Of a stretch of 64,000 nt of DNA, positions 27,170 to 35,775 are shown piece after piece (the stretch's first letter is position 1; every line of letters starts with the position of its first letter). The DNA lies in the NCBI GenBank assembly GCA_030913385.1, contig CP133159.1, positions 248,001 through 312,000 on the forward strand, in the 5' to 3' direction. The stretch is from Cytophagaceae bacterium ABcell3. Lineage in GTDB: Bacteria; Bacteroidota; Bacteroidia; Cytophagales; Cytophagaceae. A model generated the notes under the pieces. That model searched no databases and was not told where the DNA came from. It was given only the letters and a program-made list of their open reading frames with translations. Made by a program: the position numbers and the translations under genes.

Positions 27170-27205
27170 AAAAAAAGTAGCCATCATTTGATGACTACTT
27201 TTTTT
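27170..27205 (+). terminator. intrinsic terminator after rng
   Basis: AAAAAAAGTAG pairs with CTACTTTTTTT, with an inner CATCA/TGATG stem across a single mismatch and a T-run at the end. It is bidirectional in form. Repeat copy B starts directly after it. Confidence 0.85.
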
Positions 27206-27206
27206 G

Positions 27207-27384
27207 TTTAACCTGAAATATCCAATAGAACTTTCTATCACGTAGCAAAATAAATTCAAATCAGGTCGCTTCGCTCACATTGGTGTCTTATAGCTATAGC
27301 GCTGTTATGCTTTGCGACACAAAAATGCTGATTTATTGATATTTTGATCCTCATGACGAAACTATCGCATAATTCAGGTTTAAA
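27207..27384 (-). repeat. fold-back repeat copy B, between rng and the PorT-like gene
   Basis: About 178 bp in the opposite orientation to copy A. Ends: TTTAACCTGAAATATCC on the left and GCATAATTCAGGTTTAAA on the right, which are near-perfect inverted repeats. On the minus strand it shares with copy A the blocks TTATGCxATAG, GTCATGAGG, AAATCAGC, GTGAGCGAAGCG, CTGATTTGAA and GATAGAAAGTTCTA in the same order. The convergent placement after a terminator repeats the pattern of copy A. Confidence 0.8.
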
Positions 27385-27399
27385 ATCAAATCTTCAATT

Positions 27400-28077
27400 T
27401 TAGAACATGATACCTAAATCAATAGTGATCATATCGTTATTCATTCTAAAGCTTGGCTGTGTATCAAATGCGGTGACCCCTTCTGGAACAGATACATTCC
27501 TAACATCTGTAACCGCATTTATAAGACCTCGCATATAAGTAATTCCTCCGAGAAGATATGTATTAGAACCCATTTGAAGCTGGATACCGGTTCCTATAAC
27601 AAGAGATGCATCAAAGAACCTGAAGTTAGTGATATATTGAGGGGACTGAACTGTTACAGGATTTTCACCTATTTTAATATCACCTGTTGCCCCTAACTGA
27701 AAATAGAGCTGTGTATTGGTAGCAATCTCATTAGTATACAGCCTCATGGTAAGAGGTATTTGTAAATACTGCAAGTTATAAACCTCCCTTTCCAAAGAGA
27801 TATTCTCATATTCAACATTTAATGCCCCCCTTTTAGAAGCAAACCATACGCCAGTAACAAATGCATAGTTATCTCCAAAGAAATGACTGATTTCTGGGCC
27901 AGCAAAAAACCTGATCCCAGCTCCGCTTCCAGATACATCATAATGGTCATTTAAGTCCTGATCTACCCCCCTGCTAAATGCCAGCCCGGGCGAGAACCTC
28001 AACCCAATCCTCGTTTGCGAAAAACCTTCTGACACAAAAAAAATGCAGCAGGCACATACTAAAAGAAACTTTTTCAT
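27400..28077 (-). CDS. PorT-like outer-membrane beta-barrel protein
   Basis: About 225 residues from the ATG at 28077, chosen because it gives a clean signal peptide (KKFLLVCACCIFFVSEGFSQ); the frame extends upstream to 28113. After cleavage at FSQ the protein shows alternating aromatic/polar strands: IGLRFSPGLAFSRG, GIRFFAGPEISHFFGD, YLQIPLTMRLY and a terminal phenylalanine (IDLGIMF), as outer-membrane barrels require. It fits the 'outer membrane beta-barrel' PF13568 group that contains PorT of the type IX secretion system, but it may be one of the many paralogues rather than PorT itself. Confidence 0.75.
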   Translation of the reverse strand: MKKFLLVCACCIFFVSEGFSQTRIGLRFSPGLAFSRGVDQDLNDHYDVSGSGAGIRFFAGPEISHFFGDNYAFVTGVWFASKRGALNVEYENISLEREVYNLQYLQIPLTMRLYTNEIATNTQLYFQLGATGDIKIGENPVTVQSPQYITNFRFFDASLVIGTGIQLQMGSNTYLLGGITYMRGLINAVTDVRNVSVPEGVTAFDTQPSFRMNNDMITIDLGIMF

Positions 28078-28100
28078 GGTTTTATTAATTTGAATATGAA

Positions 28101-28108
28101 TAAATTTG
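28101..28108 (+). promoter_or_regulatory. -7 promoter box for gldB
   Basis: TAAATTTG fits TAnnTTTG and lies 20 bases before the gldB ATG, the same distance as in other genes here. The -33 box is not clear (T-rich 28077-28083). Confidence 0.45.
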
Positions 28109-28128
28109 CGCATAAATATAGATAAAAA

Positions 28129-29133
28129 ATGAAATACACAGGGAACTTTTTCACATTAATCATCTTACTTCTAATATCTTGCAAACCGGACAAAAGCAAC
28201 AAGGTTATCGATGAGGCTGAAAATCTTTCTGTGAATGTGCAAATAGAAAGATTAGAAAAGCAGTTTTTTGAAGCACAGTCACCTGAAGACATTGCCAATA
28301 TATTTAGCGAAAGACCAGGGCTTGCGGCTGGATATTTCCAGATTAAAACACCACAAGATGCTGACAAGGAATATTTCAAACAAACTTTTAACCACTTTTC
28401 CAATAAACACCTCAACGAGTTTTATCAGTATACCTTAAACGAGTATGAAGATTTTTCAAAAGTAGAAGAGCAACTTGAAAGGCTCTTTAAGTATATTTCA
28501 TACTATTATCCAGACTATGAAATACCAACCATAAATACGGTAGTAACCGGCTTTAGGTTTGACAAAGATATGCATTTTTCTGACAGTCTCATTGTCATCA
28601 GCTTGGACTACTTTTTAGATAAAAATGCACCGTTCCGTCCAGCATTTTACGAATATATTCTGGAAAGGTACCAAAAACCATACCTTGTTCCAATGATAGG
28701 CATGGGCATTTCTTCAAAATTCAACAAATCTAACCTTAAAGACGAGTCGCTCCTTGCCCACATGATCTATTATGGCAAAGCCCACTACTTTATGGAGCAT
28801 GTAATACCGGGCATTCCTGACTCCCTTAATATTATGTATAGCTCCCAGGAACTGAAAGATATCACAGAAAACGAGGATATTATCTGGGCGCATTTCGTAA
28901 ACAACAAGCTCTTGTTTGACCAGTCACCAAAATTGAGGGAAAAATATTTAGGGGAGTCGCCAAGGATCAATGAAATAGGAGAAAAATGCCCTGGTAGAAT
29001 TGGCCGTTGGATTGGATGGCAAATTGTCAAGAAATACATGGAGAAAAACCCAGATGTAACATTGCAACAGCTGATGGAAGAACAGGACGCACAAAAGATA
29101 TTCAAGTTATCTAAATATAAGCCTCGTACCTAA
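28129..29133 (+). CDS. gldB: gliding motility lipoprotein GldB
   Basis: 334 residues. The N-terminus MKYTGNFFTLIILLLISCKPDK is a lipoprotein signal with Cys18. GldB is needed for gliding in Flavobacterium-type bacteria and carries a predicted Zn-independent fold with no known enzymatic motif. Family marks: SVNVQIERLEKQFF near the start, IISLDYFLDKNAPF in the centre, MIYYGKAHYFMEHVIPG, and the closing PGRIGRWIGWQIVKKYM. It lies back-to-back with the PorT-like barrel and about 7 kb from gldD/gldE, so the window has a loose gliding region. Confidence 0.88.
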   Translation: MKYTGNFFTLIILLLISCKPDKSNKVIDEAENLSVNVQIERLEKQFFEAQSPEDIANIFSERPGLAAGYFQIKTPQDADKEYFKQTFNHFSNKHLNEFYQYTLNEYEDFSKVEEQLERLFKYISYYYPDYEIPTINTVVTGFRFDKDMHFSDSLIVISLDYFLDKNAPFRPAFYEYILERYQKPYLVPMIGMGISSKFNKSNLKDESLLAHMIYYGKAHYFMEHVIPGIPDSLNIMYSSQELKDITENEDIIWAHFVNNKLLFDQSPKLREKYLGESPRINEIGEKCPGRIGRWIGWQIVKKYMEKNPDVTLQQLMEEQDAQKIFKLSKYKPRT

Positions 29134-29137
29134 AATA

Positions 29138-30334
29138 CTAGAAACCTCTTTCATTGTGCCCGAATGATTGTAGAAAGCGTTTTTTCATAATATCTAAGGA
29201 AAAGCGATTTTCTGCTAGCATTCGGGCATTTTTACTAGCTTCCACTTTTTTGTGAGGATTTACCAAGTATCCCTTTAATTTTTCAACAAAAACTTCGGGC
29301 GCATCAGGTGGTGCGTAAAAGCCTATCTCATTAGATTCAATAATTTCTTTAAGCCACCCTTTGGTATTTGTTATACAAACCTTTCCAGCAGCAAGCCCAT
29401 CAAAAAATTTATTGGGACTGGTGGTTCTAAGTACCGGTAAAGGCAGAAAAGAAACGAGCACAGCATCTGCGGCATGGAGTACTTCCCTAACCTCTGTTTT
29501 ATTTAAATGGCCCAAAAATGTGGTATTGCCTATTGCAATTTCTTGAACCATGTTCATGAGACGCACTTTTTCTGCCCCATCGCCGGCAAAAACAAAATGA
29601 ACCTGCGCCCCAAAAGCAGAGGCAGAAGCCTTCACAATTTCAAATATAAAGTCTATATTATTTGCCCGTCCAAAAGCTCCGGTGTAAGCAACAACAAAAT
29701 CAGCAGCTATTTTATGTTTCTCCAAATATTTACTCCGGCGGGACGATTGCTGGAAAAATTCACAATCAGAAAAATTAGGGACTAAAAGCACCTGCTTTTC
29801 TGAAGAAAGCTTTTCCATAATGCTATCCCTAATAGCTGGCGATAACGCAATTAAGGTGGCAGCTGAATTATATATCCGCCTTTCAAGGCACAAAAGCATT
29901 TTTACAACAACCCAATTATTGATAACCTTCATCTGGATAGGTGCTTCAGGCCATAAATCGCGTACCTCAAAGTAATATGGGATACTACGAAAACGCTTTA
30001 ACAACAGCCCAACTATACCTGTAGAAAGAGGGGTAGAGGTAATATAACAGAGGTCTGCGTCCGCAATAGACAAAGCGCATTTAAACGCTTTAAAGCTAAA
30101 CTTAAAAAAAGCCATAAGTCTAGCAAACACCCCCAATCGGTTGTCATAAAAAACTGGCAGGTAATGCACCTTAAGTTTACCAAAGTATTTAGTCGCAGGT
30201 TGCGGTTTATTATGGGCGGTAATCAGCTCTACTTGATGGCCAGCTTCAATAAGTGCATGGGTCAGATGCCAAGAGCGAATGGCGCCTCCCTCCTCAGGTG
30301 TTTTAAAGTATTGATGAACATATATTATTTTCAT
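29138..30334 (-). CDS. glycosyltransferase family 4
   Basis: 398 residues with the GT-B fold. It opens KIIYVHQYFKTPEEGGAIRSWH, as in WcaI/WbuB-like GT4 proteins of polysaccharide synthesis, and has the C-terminal nucleotide-sugar site VSFLPLPVLRTTSPNKFFDGLAAGKVC; the usual EX7E motif is altered (the first Glu is not obvious). It probably adds a sugar to a surface polysaccharide or lipid precursor. Its start overlaps the asnB-like gene by four bases, so the two are one operon; that partner suggests an amidated sugar. Confidence 0.85.
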   Translation of the reverse strand: MKIIYVHQYFKTPEEGGAIRSWHLTHALIEAGHQVELITAHNKPQPATKYFGKLKVHYLPVFYDNRLGVFARLMAFFKFSFKAFKCALSIADADLCYITSTPLSTGIVGLLLKRFRSIPYYFEVRDLWPEAPIQMKVINNWVVVKMLLCLERRIYNSAATLIALSPAIRDSIMEKLSSEKQVLLVPNFSDCEFFQQSSRRSKYLEKHKIAADFVVAYTGAFGRANNIDFIFEIVKASASAFGAQVHFVFAGDGAEKVRLMNMVQEIAIGNTTFLGHLNKTEVREVLHAADAVLVSFLPLPVLRTTSPNKFFDGLAAGKVCITNTKGWLKEIIESNEIGFYAPPDAPEVFVEKLKGYLVNPHKKVEASKNARMLAENRFSLDIMKKRFLQSFGHNERGF

Positions 30335-32151
30335 GAAGAAAACTCTTTACTTAACCACCCTGTCAGAGTTATCAATGACCATAAGGCAGTAGAATAATCG
30401 CCCTTATGCGCCAGGTGGTTGTTTACCAAACGCTGCACCCGCTCAAAATCAATCTGGTCATATAATAGATGGTCTTTAGTTAGAATTTGCTCAACAAGAA
30501 AATAGTTTTTCTTTTCCCGTATCCAGGCACCAATAGGCATACCAAAACCCTCTTTTCTCCTAAGCTTATACTTCCCCAAAGTCTCCTGTTGAAGCAAGTC
30601 CTTCAAAATCCACTTTTTCCCATACTTTAACAAAACGTCAGGAGAAAGTTGGTTACCAAAATTTACCACATCTTGGTGCAAAAAAGGCACTCTCACCTCT
30701 AAACTATGCTGCATAGCAAAATAATCGGTCACCTTTAAAACATCATACGGCAAAAAAGCATTACGGTCGGAGCGCATACCGTAAGAATAAAGTTCATCGA
30801 AATCCTCATTTGGCTGCGCCTTCTGCAAAAACTCAAATCCCTTAACGCTAATAAAATTATCCCAGGTTTTATGGTAGCTGGGGTGCAAATTGGCCAAAAA
30901 CTTCTTAAAAAGCCTGATCCGCTCCCTAAAAGGCATGTCCAGGCCATCAGGCAATAACTTTGAAAAATGCTTGAGAAGCATTATGCGGAGTTTAGTCCCA
31001 TAAAGATGGTCTAGGTAAAACTGAAAAGCCTGATGTCTGTGATACCCTCCAAAGTATTCGTCCGCCCCGGCACCTGAAAATGCTACATCTACATGCTGTT
31101 TGGCAAACTCGGAAAGTTTCCATGTCACAAAACCTGCGCTATCCGCCACTGGTTGATCGGTATGGGTAATATAGTCTGGCAGTTGGCCTAATACTTCACT
31201 ACCCATAGAGTAAAAGTGGTGCTGAAGACCTAGTTTTTTTACTAGTTCCGAAGCATGCTTTTCTCCTGAAGTATTAAACGAGCCCTCTTGGGAAATACAG
31301 GAAATAGTAAAGGCTGGAAGACTCAATTTGTGTTTCGCAGTGTAAGCAAGCAACAAGCTAGAGTCGACCCCACCACTATAAAAAATTCCAGCAGGGACTT
31401 CAGAGGGAACCATTTCCAGAAAGCTATTTTCCAAAACCTGTCCACATGATTTAACAAGACCCTTCTTATCTTTATCCAAAGATTTAGAAGTACCCATATC
31501 CTCCTGTGGGTATAAGGAACGGAAGGTTCCTCTGCGTCCGGTTTCTAAAACACCTCCAGGCGGGAGCTCATAAATATCTTTATAAAAAGTCTGGGGGGCA
31601 TTGGCATACTTATATAAAAGATAGTTTTCTACAGCTTCTCTATTGAGTTGCTTTTCTAATAACCCCGACGCAAGTATACTTCGGATTTCTGAGGCAGCTA
31701 AAAACACCCGATCATCTTCATAATAATACATCGGCTTAATTCCAGCAAAATCGCGGCAGATAGAAAGCTTTTGTGCATTATTATCAAGAAAAGCAAAAGC
31801 AAACATACCTTTTAATGCAGAAATACTTTTACTAACCCCGGATTTAATTAGAAGGCGAAACAAAAGCTCCGTATCTGAACCGTTGACGCCCGCTCCTTCT
31901 ACCTGATATATTTCTCCATTATACACCAAGCAGAAATTATCGTCATCAGAAACAAAAGGCTGGTCTGAACGGGAAGACAGCTCGCTAATCCTAAGACGGC
32001 TAGCTCCTAAATAAATTTTGCCGGAAAGGAAGCTATGGCTTTTAAATGCAACATTATCAGGCCCTCTATGATCAATTGCCCGAAGCATTTTAACTATAAT
32101 GTCAGAGGTATAACTGTTTCTTTTATCAAAAAAAACGCTGATTCCGCACAT
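30331..32151 (-). CDS. asnB: asparagine synthase (glutamine-hydrolysing)-like amidotransferase
   Basis: 606 residues. The N-terminal class II glutaminase domain starts MCGISVFFDKRN with the nucleophile Cys2, and has the NGEIYQ and GSDTELL motifs. The C-terminal ATP-PPase domain (about 230-600) has the P-loop YSGGVDSSLL and the SGAGADEYFGGYHRH motif. Long AsnB-like proteins that sit with glycosyltransferases often amidate polysaccharide sugars or are involved in surface polymer synthesis, instead of making free asparagine; the pairing with a GT4 gene supports this, but true asparagine synthetase cannot be excluded. Confidence 0.85.
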   Translation of the reverse strand: MCGISVFFDKRNSYTSDIIVKMLRAIDHRGPDNVAFKSHSFLSGKIYLGASRLRISELSSRSDQPFVSDDDNFCLVYNGEIYQVEGAGVNGSDTELLFRLLIKSGVSKSISALKGMFAFAFLDNNAQKLSICRDFAGIKPMYYYEDDRVFLAASEIRSILASGLLEKQLNREAVENYLLYKYANAPQTFYKDIYELPPGGVLETGRRGTFRSLYPQEDMGTSKSLDKDKKGLVKSCGQVLENSFLEMVPSEVPAGIFYSGGVDSSLLLAYTAKHKLSLPAFTISCISQEGSFNTSGEKHASELVKKLGLQHHFYSMGSEVLGQLPDYITHTDQPVADSAGFVTWKLSEFAKQHVDVAFSGAGADEYFGGYHRHQAFQFYLDHLYGTKLRIMLLKHFSKLLPDGLDMPFRERIRLFKKFLANLHPSYHKTWDNFISVKGFEFLQKAQPNEDFDELYSYGMRSDRNAFLPYDVLKVTDYFAMQHSLEVRVPFLHQDVVNFGNQLSPDVLLKYGKKWILKDLLQQETLGKYKLRRKEGFGMPIGAWIREKKNYFLVEQILTKDHLLYDQIDFERVQRLVNNHLAHKGDYSTALWSLITLTGWLSKEFSS

Positions 32152-32260
32152 AGAAAACCATATCCTGATAGGAAAAAATAAAAAAATGCAATATAACTTC
32201 TATTGCCAATAAAGAAACACCTTACCCAACGTCCTGTAGTAATCAACCCGAAACTACCAC

Positions 32261-32671
32261 TCAAGCAATTGAACGCCCCCATGGAACCATGTTCCAGGCC
32301 CGCTCATGTACATAGAATAGAATTATTTTTGTAAACACCTCTACCATACCGATACTTATGGCTGTAGTCAACTTGCCGGTAATGATAAAGGAAATCATCA
32401 TGGTATCGAGTGTGCCTAAAAACCTCCAGCTAATACCTTTTGTAAAGCTGAGCCAATGCGAATCGAAAAGGTTGAATTTATTGAGACTCCATATCCAAAT
32501 CCTTTCATGAAAATAAAACAGAAAAATCTTTGTTACAACCTCAACGGCGCCAATACTTACAGCATATGAAAGCTTTCCACTAATAAGAAAGGAAATTACT
32601 ATAGTGTCTATGGTACCAAGCGCTCTCCAACTTATACCTTTTATGACACTTCTTCTGTGGGACTCTTTCAT
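32261..32671 (-). CDS. tandem DUF2061 membrane protein
   Basis: 136 residues from the ATG at 32671 (the frame extends to 32695). The protein is an internal duplication: SVIKGISWRALGTIDTIVISF...FYFHERIW and FTKGISWRFLGTLDTMMISF...FYVHERAW, each with two short helices and a conserved KGISWRxLGTxDTxxISF opening. This is the DUF2061 domain, whose function is unknown; it is often found near sulfate activation genes, but none are seen here. A 221-base gap to the next gene holds nothing I can identify. Confidence 0.85.
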   Translation of the reverse strand: MKESHRRSVIKGISWRALGTIDTIVISFLISGKLSYAVSIGAVEVVTKIFLFYFHERIWIWSLNKFNLFDSHWLSFTKGISWRFLGTLDTMMISFIITGKLTTAISIGMVEVFTKIILFYVHERAWNMVPWGRSIA

Positions 32672-32916
32672 AGGCCATGGGTTTAATATGAACAAATATA
32701 CCGGAAGAAAAGTGAATTAACAATAGTCTACCAGAAAAGTATATTAAAGAATTTTATTCGCCAACCGCCATTGTTAAATGACCAAAGCAAAATAAAGTTC
32801 TGCATTAACAGATACCTTCAGTACATAATTTCACACTAACCCTTTTACACCTCCTACTATTACAGCATATCCCGAAATTATGAGAAAGAGGTCCGTATAA
32901 AACATACTTTGCAACA

Positions 32917-33858
32917 CTAGGTTTTGTTACCATTACTCCCCATTATTTTTCGTATACGTGACTCCATACCATACAGTCCCTGCAGACCACCTGTATGTAC
33001 GGCAACTATTTCACTGCCAGTCGGAAAGTAACCTTTGTTGGCAAGATCAAAAATCCCATAAAACATCTTTGCCGAATACACAGGCTCAATAGCAAAACCA
33101 TGAGCGTTTTCAAAGCTTTCCATAAAGGCGATAAGTTCCCGTGTAATTTTGCCATAGCCTCCAAAGTGATAATCTTCTATAACCTCCAAATTGCGAGCTT
33201 TAGGCAATTGGGTACTTTCCAACAATTGAAAAACTTGTTCTTTTATATAACCAGGAGCTTTTAGCACAGAGAAGCCTAAAGCCGTCTGATGGGCGTTAAG
33301 TGCAGATGAAATACCTGCTATTGTTCCGCCGGTACCACACGGACTGCATATATAGTCAAATGGTTTATTTAGTTCAGCAACAATTTCAGCACACCCAGGC
33401 AAGGCCAAGGCATTACTACCACCTTCTGGCAATAGGAAAAACGATCCAAACTCCTCTTCAAGCTCTCTAGTAAAAGACTTGCTATACTTTTCTCTAAATT
33501 TTTCCCGGCTAACAAACTTCAGCTTCATCCCGCATGAAGAGGCAAATTTCAATGTTGGATTAGATTGTGGGTCAAGTTCCTCCCCCCGTATAACTCCAAT
33601 GGTTTTTATTCCAACAATTTTCCCCGCTGCTGCCAAGGAATAAATATGGTTTGAGTATGCGCCCCCAAAGCTAAGGATAGAACCAAGTCCCTGCTTGCTT
33701 ACTTCTTGAAGATTGTATTTAAGTTTTCTCCATTTATTACCAGACACCAAAGGGTGCAAAAGATCATCCCTTTTTACTAGCAAGCGCAGCTTATGTTTGT
33801 CCAGTAAAGTAGATTTAATTTCTTGTAAGGGAGAATTAGCAGGCTCAATAAACATCAT
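32917..33858 (-). CDS. PLP-dependent enzyme, ACC deaminase / D-cysteine desulfhydrase family
   Basis: 313 residues. Fold-type II PLP enzyme: the lysine is in LVSGNKWRKLKYNLQ near residue 45, followed by ILSFGGAYSNHIYSLAAAG, the phosphate-binding loop ICSPCGTGGTIAG, and a C-terminal VYSAKMFYGIFDLANKG. Members act as D-cysteine desulfhydrase or 1-aminocyclopropane-1-carboxylate deaminase. The length and spacing fit the D-cysteine-type branch, but substrate assignment by sequence is unsafe. It is divergent from rluD with 60 bases between. Confidence 0.82.
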   Translation of the reverse strand: MMFIEPANSPLQEIKSTLLDKHKLRLLVKRDDLLHPLVSGNKWRKLKYNLQEVSKQGLGSILSFGGAYSNHIYSLAAAGKIVGIKTIGVIRGEELDPQSNPTLKFASSCGMKLKFVSREKFREKYSKSFTRELEEEFGSFFLLPEGGSNALALPGCAEIVAELNKPFDYICSPCGTGGTIAGISSALNAHQTALGFSVLKAPGYIKEQVFQLLESTQLPKARNLEVIEDYHFGGYGKITRELIAFMESFENAHGFAIEPVYSAKMFYGIFDLANKGYFPTGSEIVAVHTGGLQGLYGMESRIRKIMGSNGNKT

Positions 33859-33918
33859 AATCTATTTTAAATCCTTAAATTGCAATATTAAAATTGGCAA
33901 AGCAAAGACTTTTACCTC

Positions 33919-34950
33919 ATGCAGGACAACCTGGACAACGAATTACCTGAAGATGCTGAATTGTACGAGCATTTCCGTATAGAAGTAGACAAAAAACAAA
34001 CCTTACTGAGAATAGATAAGTTTTTAATGGACAGGCTGCCCAATGCCACCAGAAACAAATTGCAGAATGGAATAAAAGCAGAAGCCATACTTGTAAACCA
34101 AAATCCAGTCAAAGCCAACTATAAGGTTAAGCCAGGCGATATTATTACTGTTTCAATGCCTGAGCCTCCAAAAGACGATGTTGTTGTGCCTGAAAACATC
34201 CCTTTGGATATTGTTTATGAAGACAATGAGCTACTAATAGTCAACAAACCTGCCGGAATGGTGGTACATCCAGCTTATCAGAACTGGAGCGGCACTTTAG
34301 TCAATGCCCTCGCTTGGCATTTTGAAAACCTGCCTACCACCCAAAACGGAACGGGTAGACCCGGACTTGTGCACAGGATAGACAAAGACACCTCAGGCCT
34401 ATTGGTAATTGCGAAAACAGAGCTTGCCATGGCCTCACTGGCCAAACAGTTCTACCATCATACAATCGAAAGAACATACCTCGCTTTGGTATGGGGAGTT
34501 CCTGACCCTGCCAAAGGAACCATTACAGGAAATTTGGGGAGGAGCATTAAAGACCGTCGAGTCATGAGTGTATACCCAGAGGGAGATTACGGTAAACATG
34601 CTGTAACGCATTATGAAGTATTAAAGGCGATGAACTATGTATCATTGGTAAAATGCAACCTAGAAACTGGTCGTACACACCAAATCAGGGCACACATGAA
34701 ATATATAGGCCATCCACTATTTAACGACAGCACTTATGGCGGGGACTCAGTTCTAAAAGGAACAACTTTTACAAAATATAAGCAGTTTGTTGACAATTGC
34801 TTCAAACTAATACCCAGACAAGCCCTACACGCAAAGTCTCTAGGGTTTATCCATCCTGTAACGAAAGAGTATATGCATTTCGAAGCAGCAATACCAGAAG
34901 ACTTTAAGAGCGCACTTGAGAAGTGGGAAAAATATACATCGCAGGGCTAA
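33919..34950 (+). CDS. rluD: RluA/RluD-family 23S rRNA pseudouridine synthase
   Basis: 343 residues. An N-terminal S4 RNA-binding domain (about 25-85, RIDKFLMDRLPNATRNKLQNGIKAEAILVNQNPVK) precedes the catalytic core with VHRIDKDTSGLLVIAKTE, whose Asp is the nucleophile, and the ARALHAKSLGF-like block (RQALHAKSLGFIHPV) near the end. The ENELLIVNKPAGMVVHP strand is typical of RluD over RluC. It likely modifies helix 69 of 23S rRNA. It is followed 49 bases later by an unrelated lipoprotein gene. Confidence 0.92.
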   Translation: MQDNLDNELPEDAELYEHFRIEVDKKQTLLRIDKFLMDRLPNATRNKLQNGIKAEAILVNQNPVKANYKVKPGDIITVSMPEPPKDDVVVPENIPLDIVYEDNELLIVNKPAGMVVHPAYQNWSGTLVNALAWHFENLPTTQNGTGRPGLVHRIDKDTSGLLVIAKTELAMASLAKQFYHHTIERTYLALVWGVPDPAKGTITGNLGRSIKDRRVMSVYPEGDYGKHAVTHYEVLKAMNYVSLVKCNLETGRTHQIRAHMKYIGHPLFNDSTYGGDSVLKGTTFTKYKQFVDNCFKLIPRQALHAKSLGFIHPVTKEYMHFEAAIPEDFKSALEKWEKYTSQG

Positions 34951-34998
34951 AACAAGCTTCTCTTTAAAAGGTTATTTCTTTGTCTATACATAAAAAAG

Positions 34999-35493
34999 AT
35001 GAAGAAACTACTACTTGTACTATTCATAAGCTCCTGTACCAGCTTGAAAAACGAAGGGGGGAAAATGTCGGAGGTGTCAGAAAAAACCTTGCCGGTTTCA
35101 ATACAAGACCACATAAAGAGGTTTTGTGAAGCCCCCAAAAACAGCAAGTTTTATTCCTCTTCTGAAACAGACAGCTCTTTTTATGTAGCTAAAATAAAAT
35201 GCGACAAGAATGATTTTCTAATTACATACTCCACAGACGGAGTTCCTCTGATGGCAGAGATGACCATAGGACGGGACAAGCTACCAGACATTGTGCTGAC
35301 AAATCTATTTGTAGAACTTCCTAGAAATTTTGAGGCTTTTGAAATTAAAGGTACTTCAGAGATCACCATTCACCAGCACTATAAATACCGCTTCTTACTT
35401 AAAGGCACTTCATTAGAAGGCAACTATGGCTATTATGCTGTTTATACAGATTCTTATGGAAGTATCAGGGAAATCAAAAAATTCCCTGATTAA
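34999..35493 (+). CDS. lipoprotein of unknown function
   Basis: 164 residues. The signal KKLLLVLFISSC has a Cys at residue 13, an unusually short but workable lipobox. The remaining domain has alternating strands (LITYSTDGVPLMAEMTIGRD; YYAVYTDSYGSIREIKKFPD) that could form a small PepSY-like or beta-lactamase-inhibitor-like fold. I recognise no family. It starts 48 bases after rluD, so the pair may share a transcript, and ends exactly where the next minus-strand gene ends. Confidence 0.6.
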   Translation: MKKLLLVLFISSCTSLKNEGGKMSEVSEKTLPVSIQDHIKRFCEAPKNSKFYSSSETDSSFYVAKIKCDKNDFLITYSTDGVPLMAEMTIGRDKLPDIVLTNLFVELPRNFEAFEIKGTSEITIHQHYKYRFLLKGTSLEGNYGYYAVYTDSYGSIREIKKFPD

Positions 35494-35685
35494 TCAAGAG
35501 TCAGAAACTTCAATTTCACTATCCATTTTCATGACAGTTCCACCATCGTCTTGTCTTATCAGAAAAGCTTTTTTATTGTCCTCCCGAGGTGCTTTTCCCG
35601 CTTTCTTATAAGCCAATTCTACTCTTCCCTGGGAATACTCGTTTCCCTTCTTCCATCTTACAAGTGTTCCTTTTCCGATTCGCAT
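35494..35685 (-). CDS. HVA1/DUF2945-like Tudor-fold small protein
   Basis: 63 residues: GKGTLVRWKKGNEYSQGRVE, then KKAFLIRQDDGGTVMKMDSEIE. This matches the DUF2945 ('hypervirulence-associated protein', small Tudor fold) pattern, with an N-terminal WKxGxxxxxGxV and a C-terminal DGgxVxKxxSEV motif. Function is unknown; despite the name it is common in non-pathogens. It ends directly against the stop of the convergent lipoprotein gene, with no spacer. Confidence 0.75.
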   Translation of the reverse strand: MRIGKGTLVRWKKGNEYSQGRVELAYKKAGKAPREDNKKAFLIRQDDGGTVMKMDSEIEVSDS

Positions 35686-35775
35686 GTTCGAATAAATTAG
35701 ATTAAACAGTATTCTACGTAATGTCTTTTTAATCTAACCGGTGCCATTAATTAGTGTTCAGCAAAAGCCTGTATT

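Noticed and set aside
35494-35685. A virulence factor, from the family name 'hypervirulence-associated'
   Set aside because: The name is historical; DUF2945 proteins are widespread in harmless bacteria.
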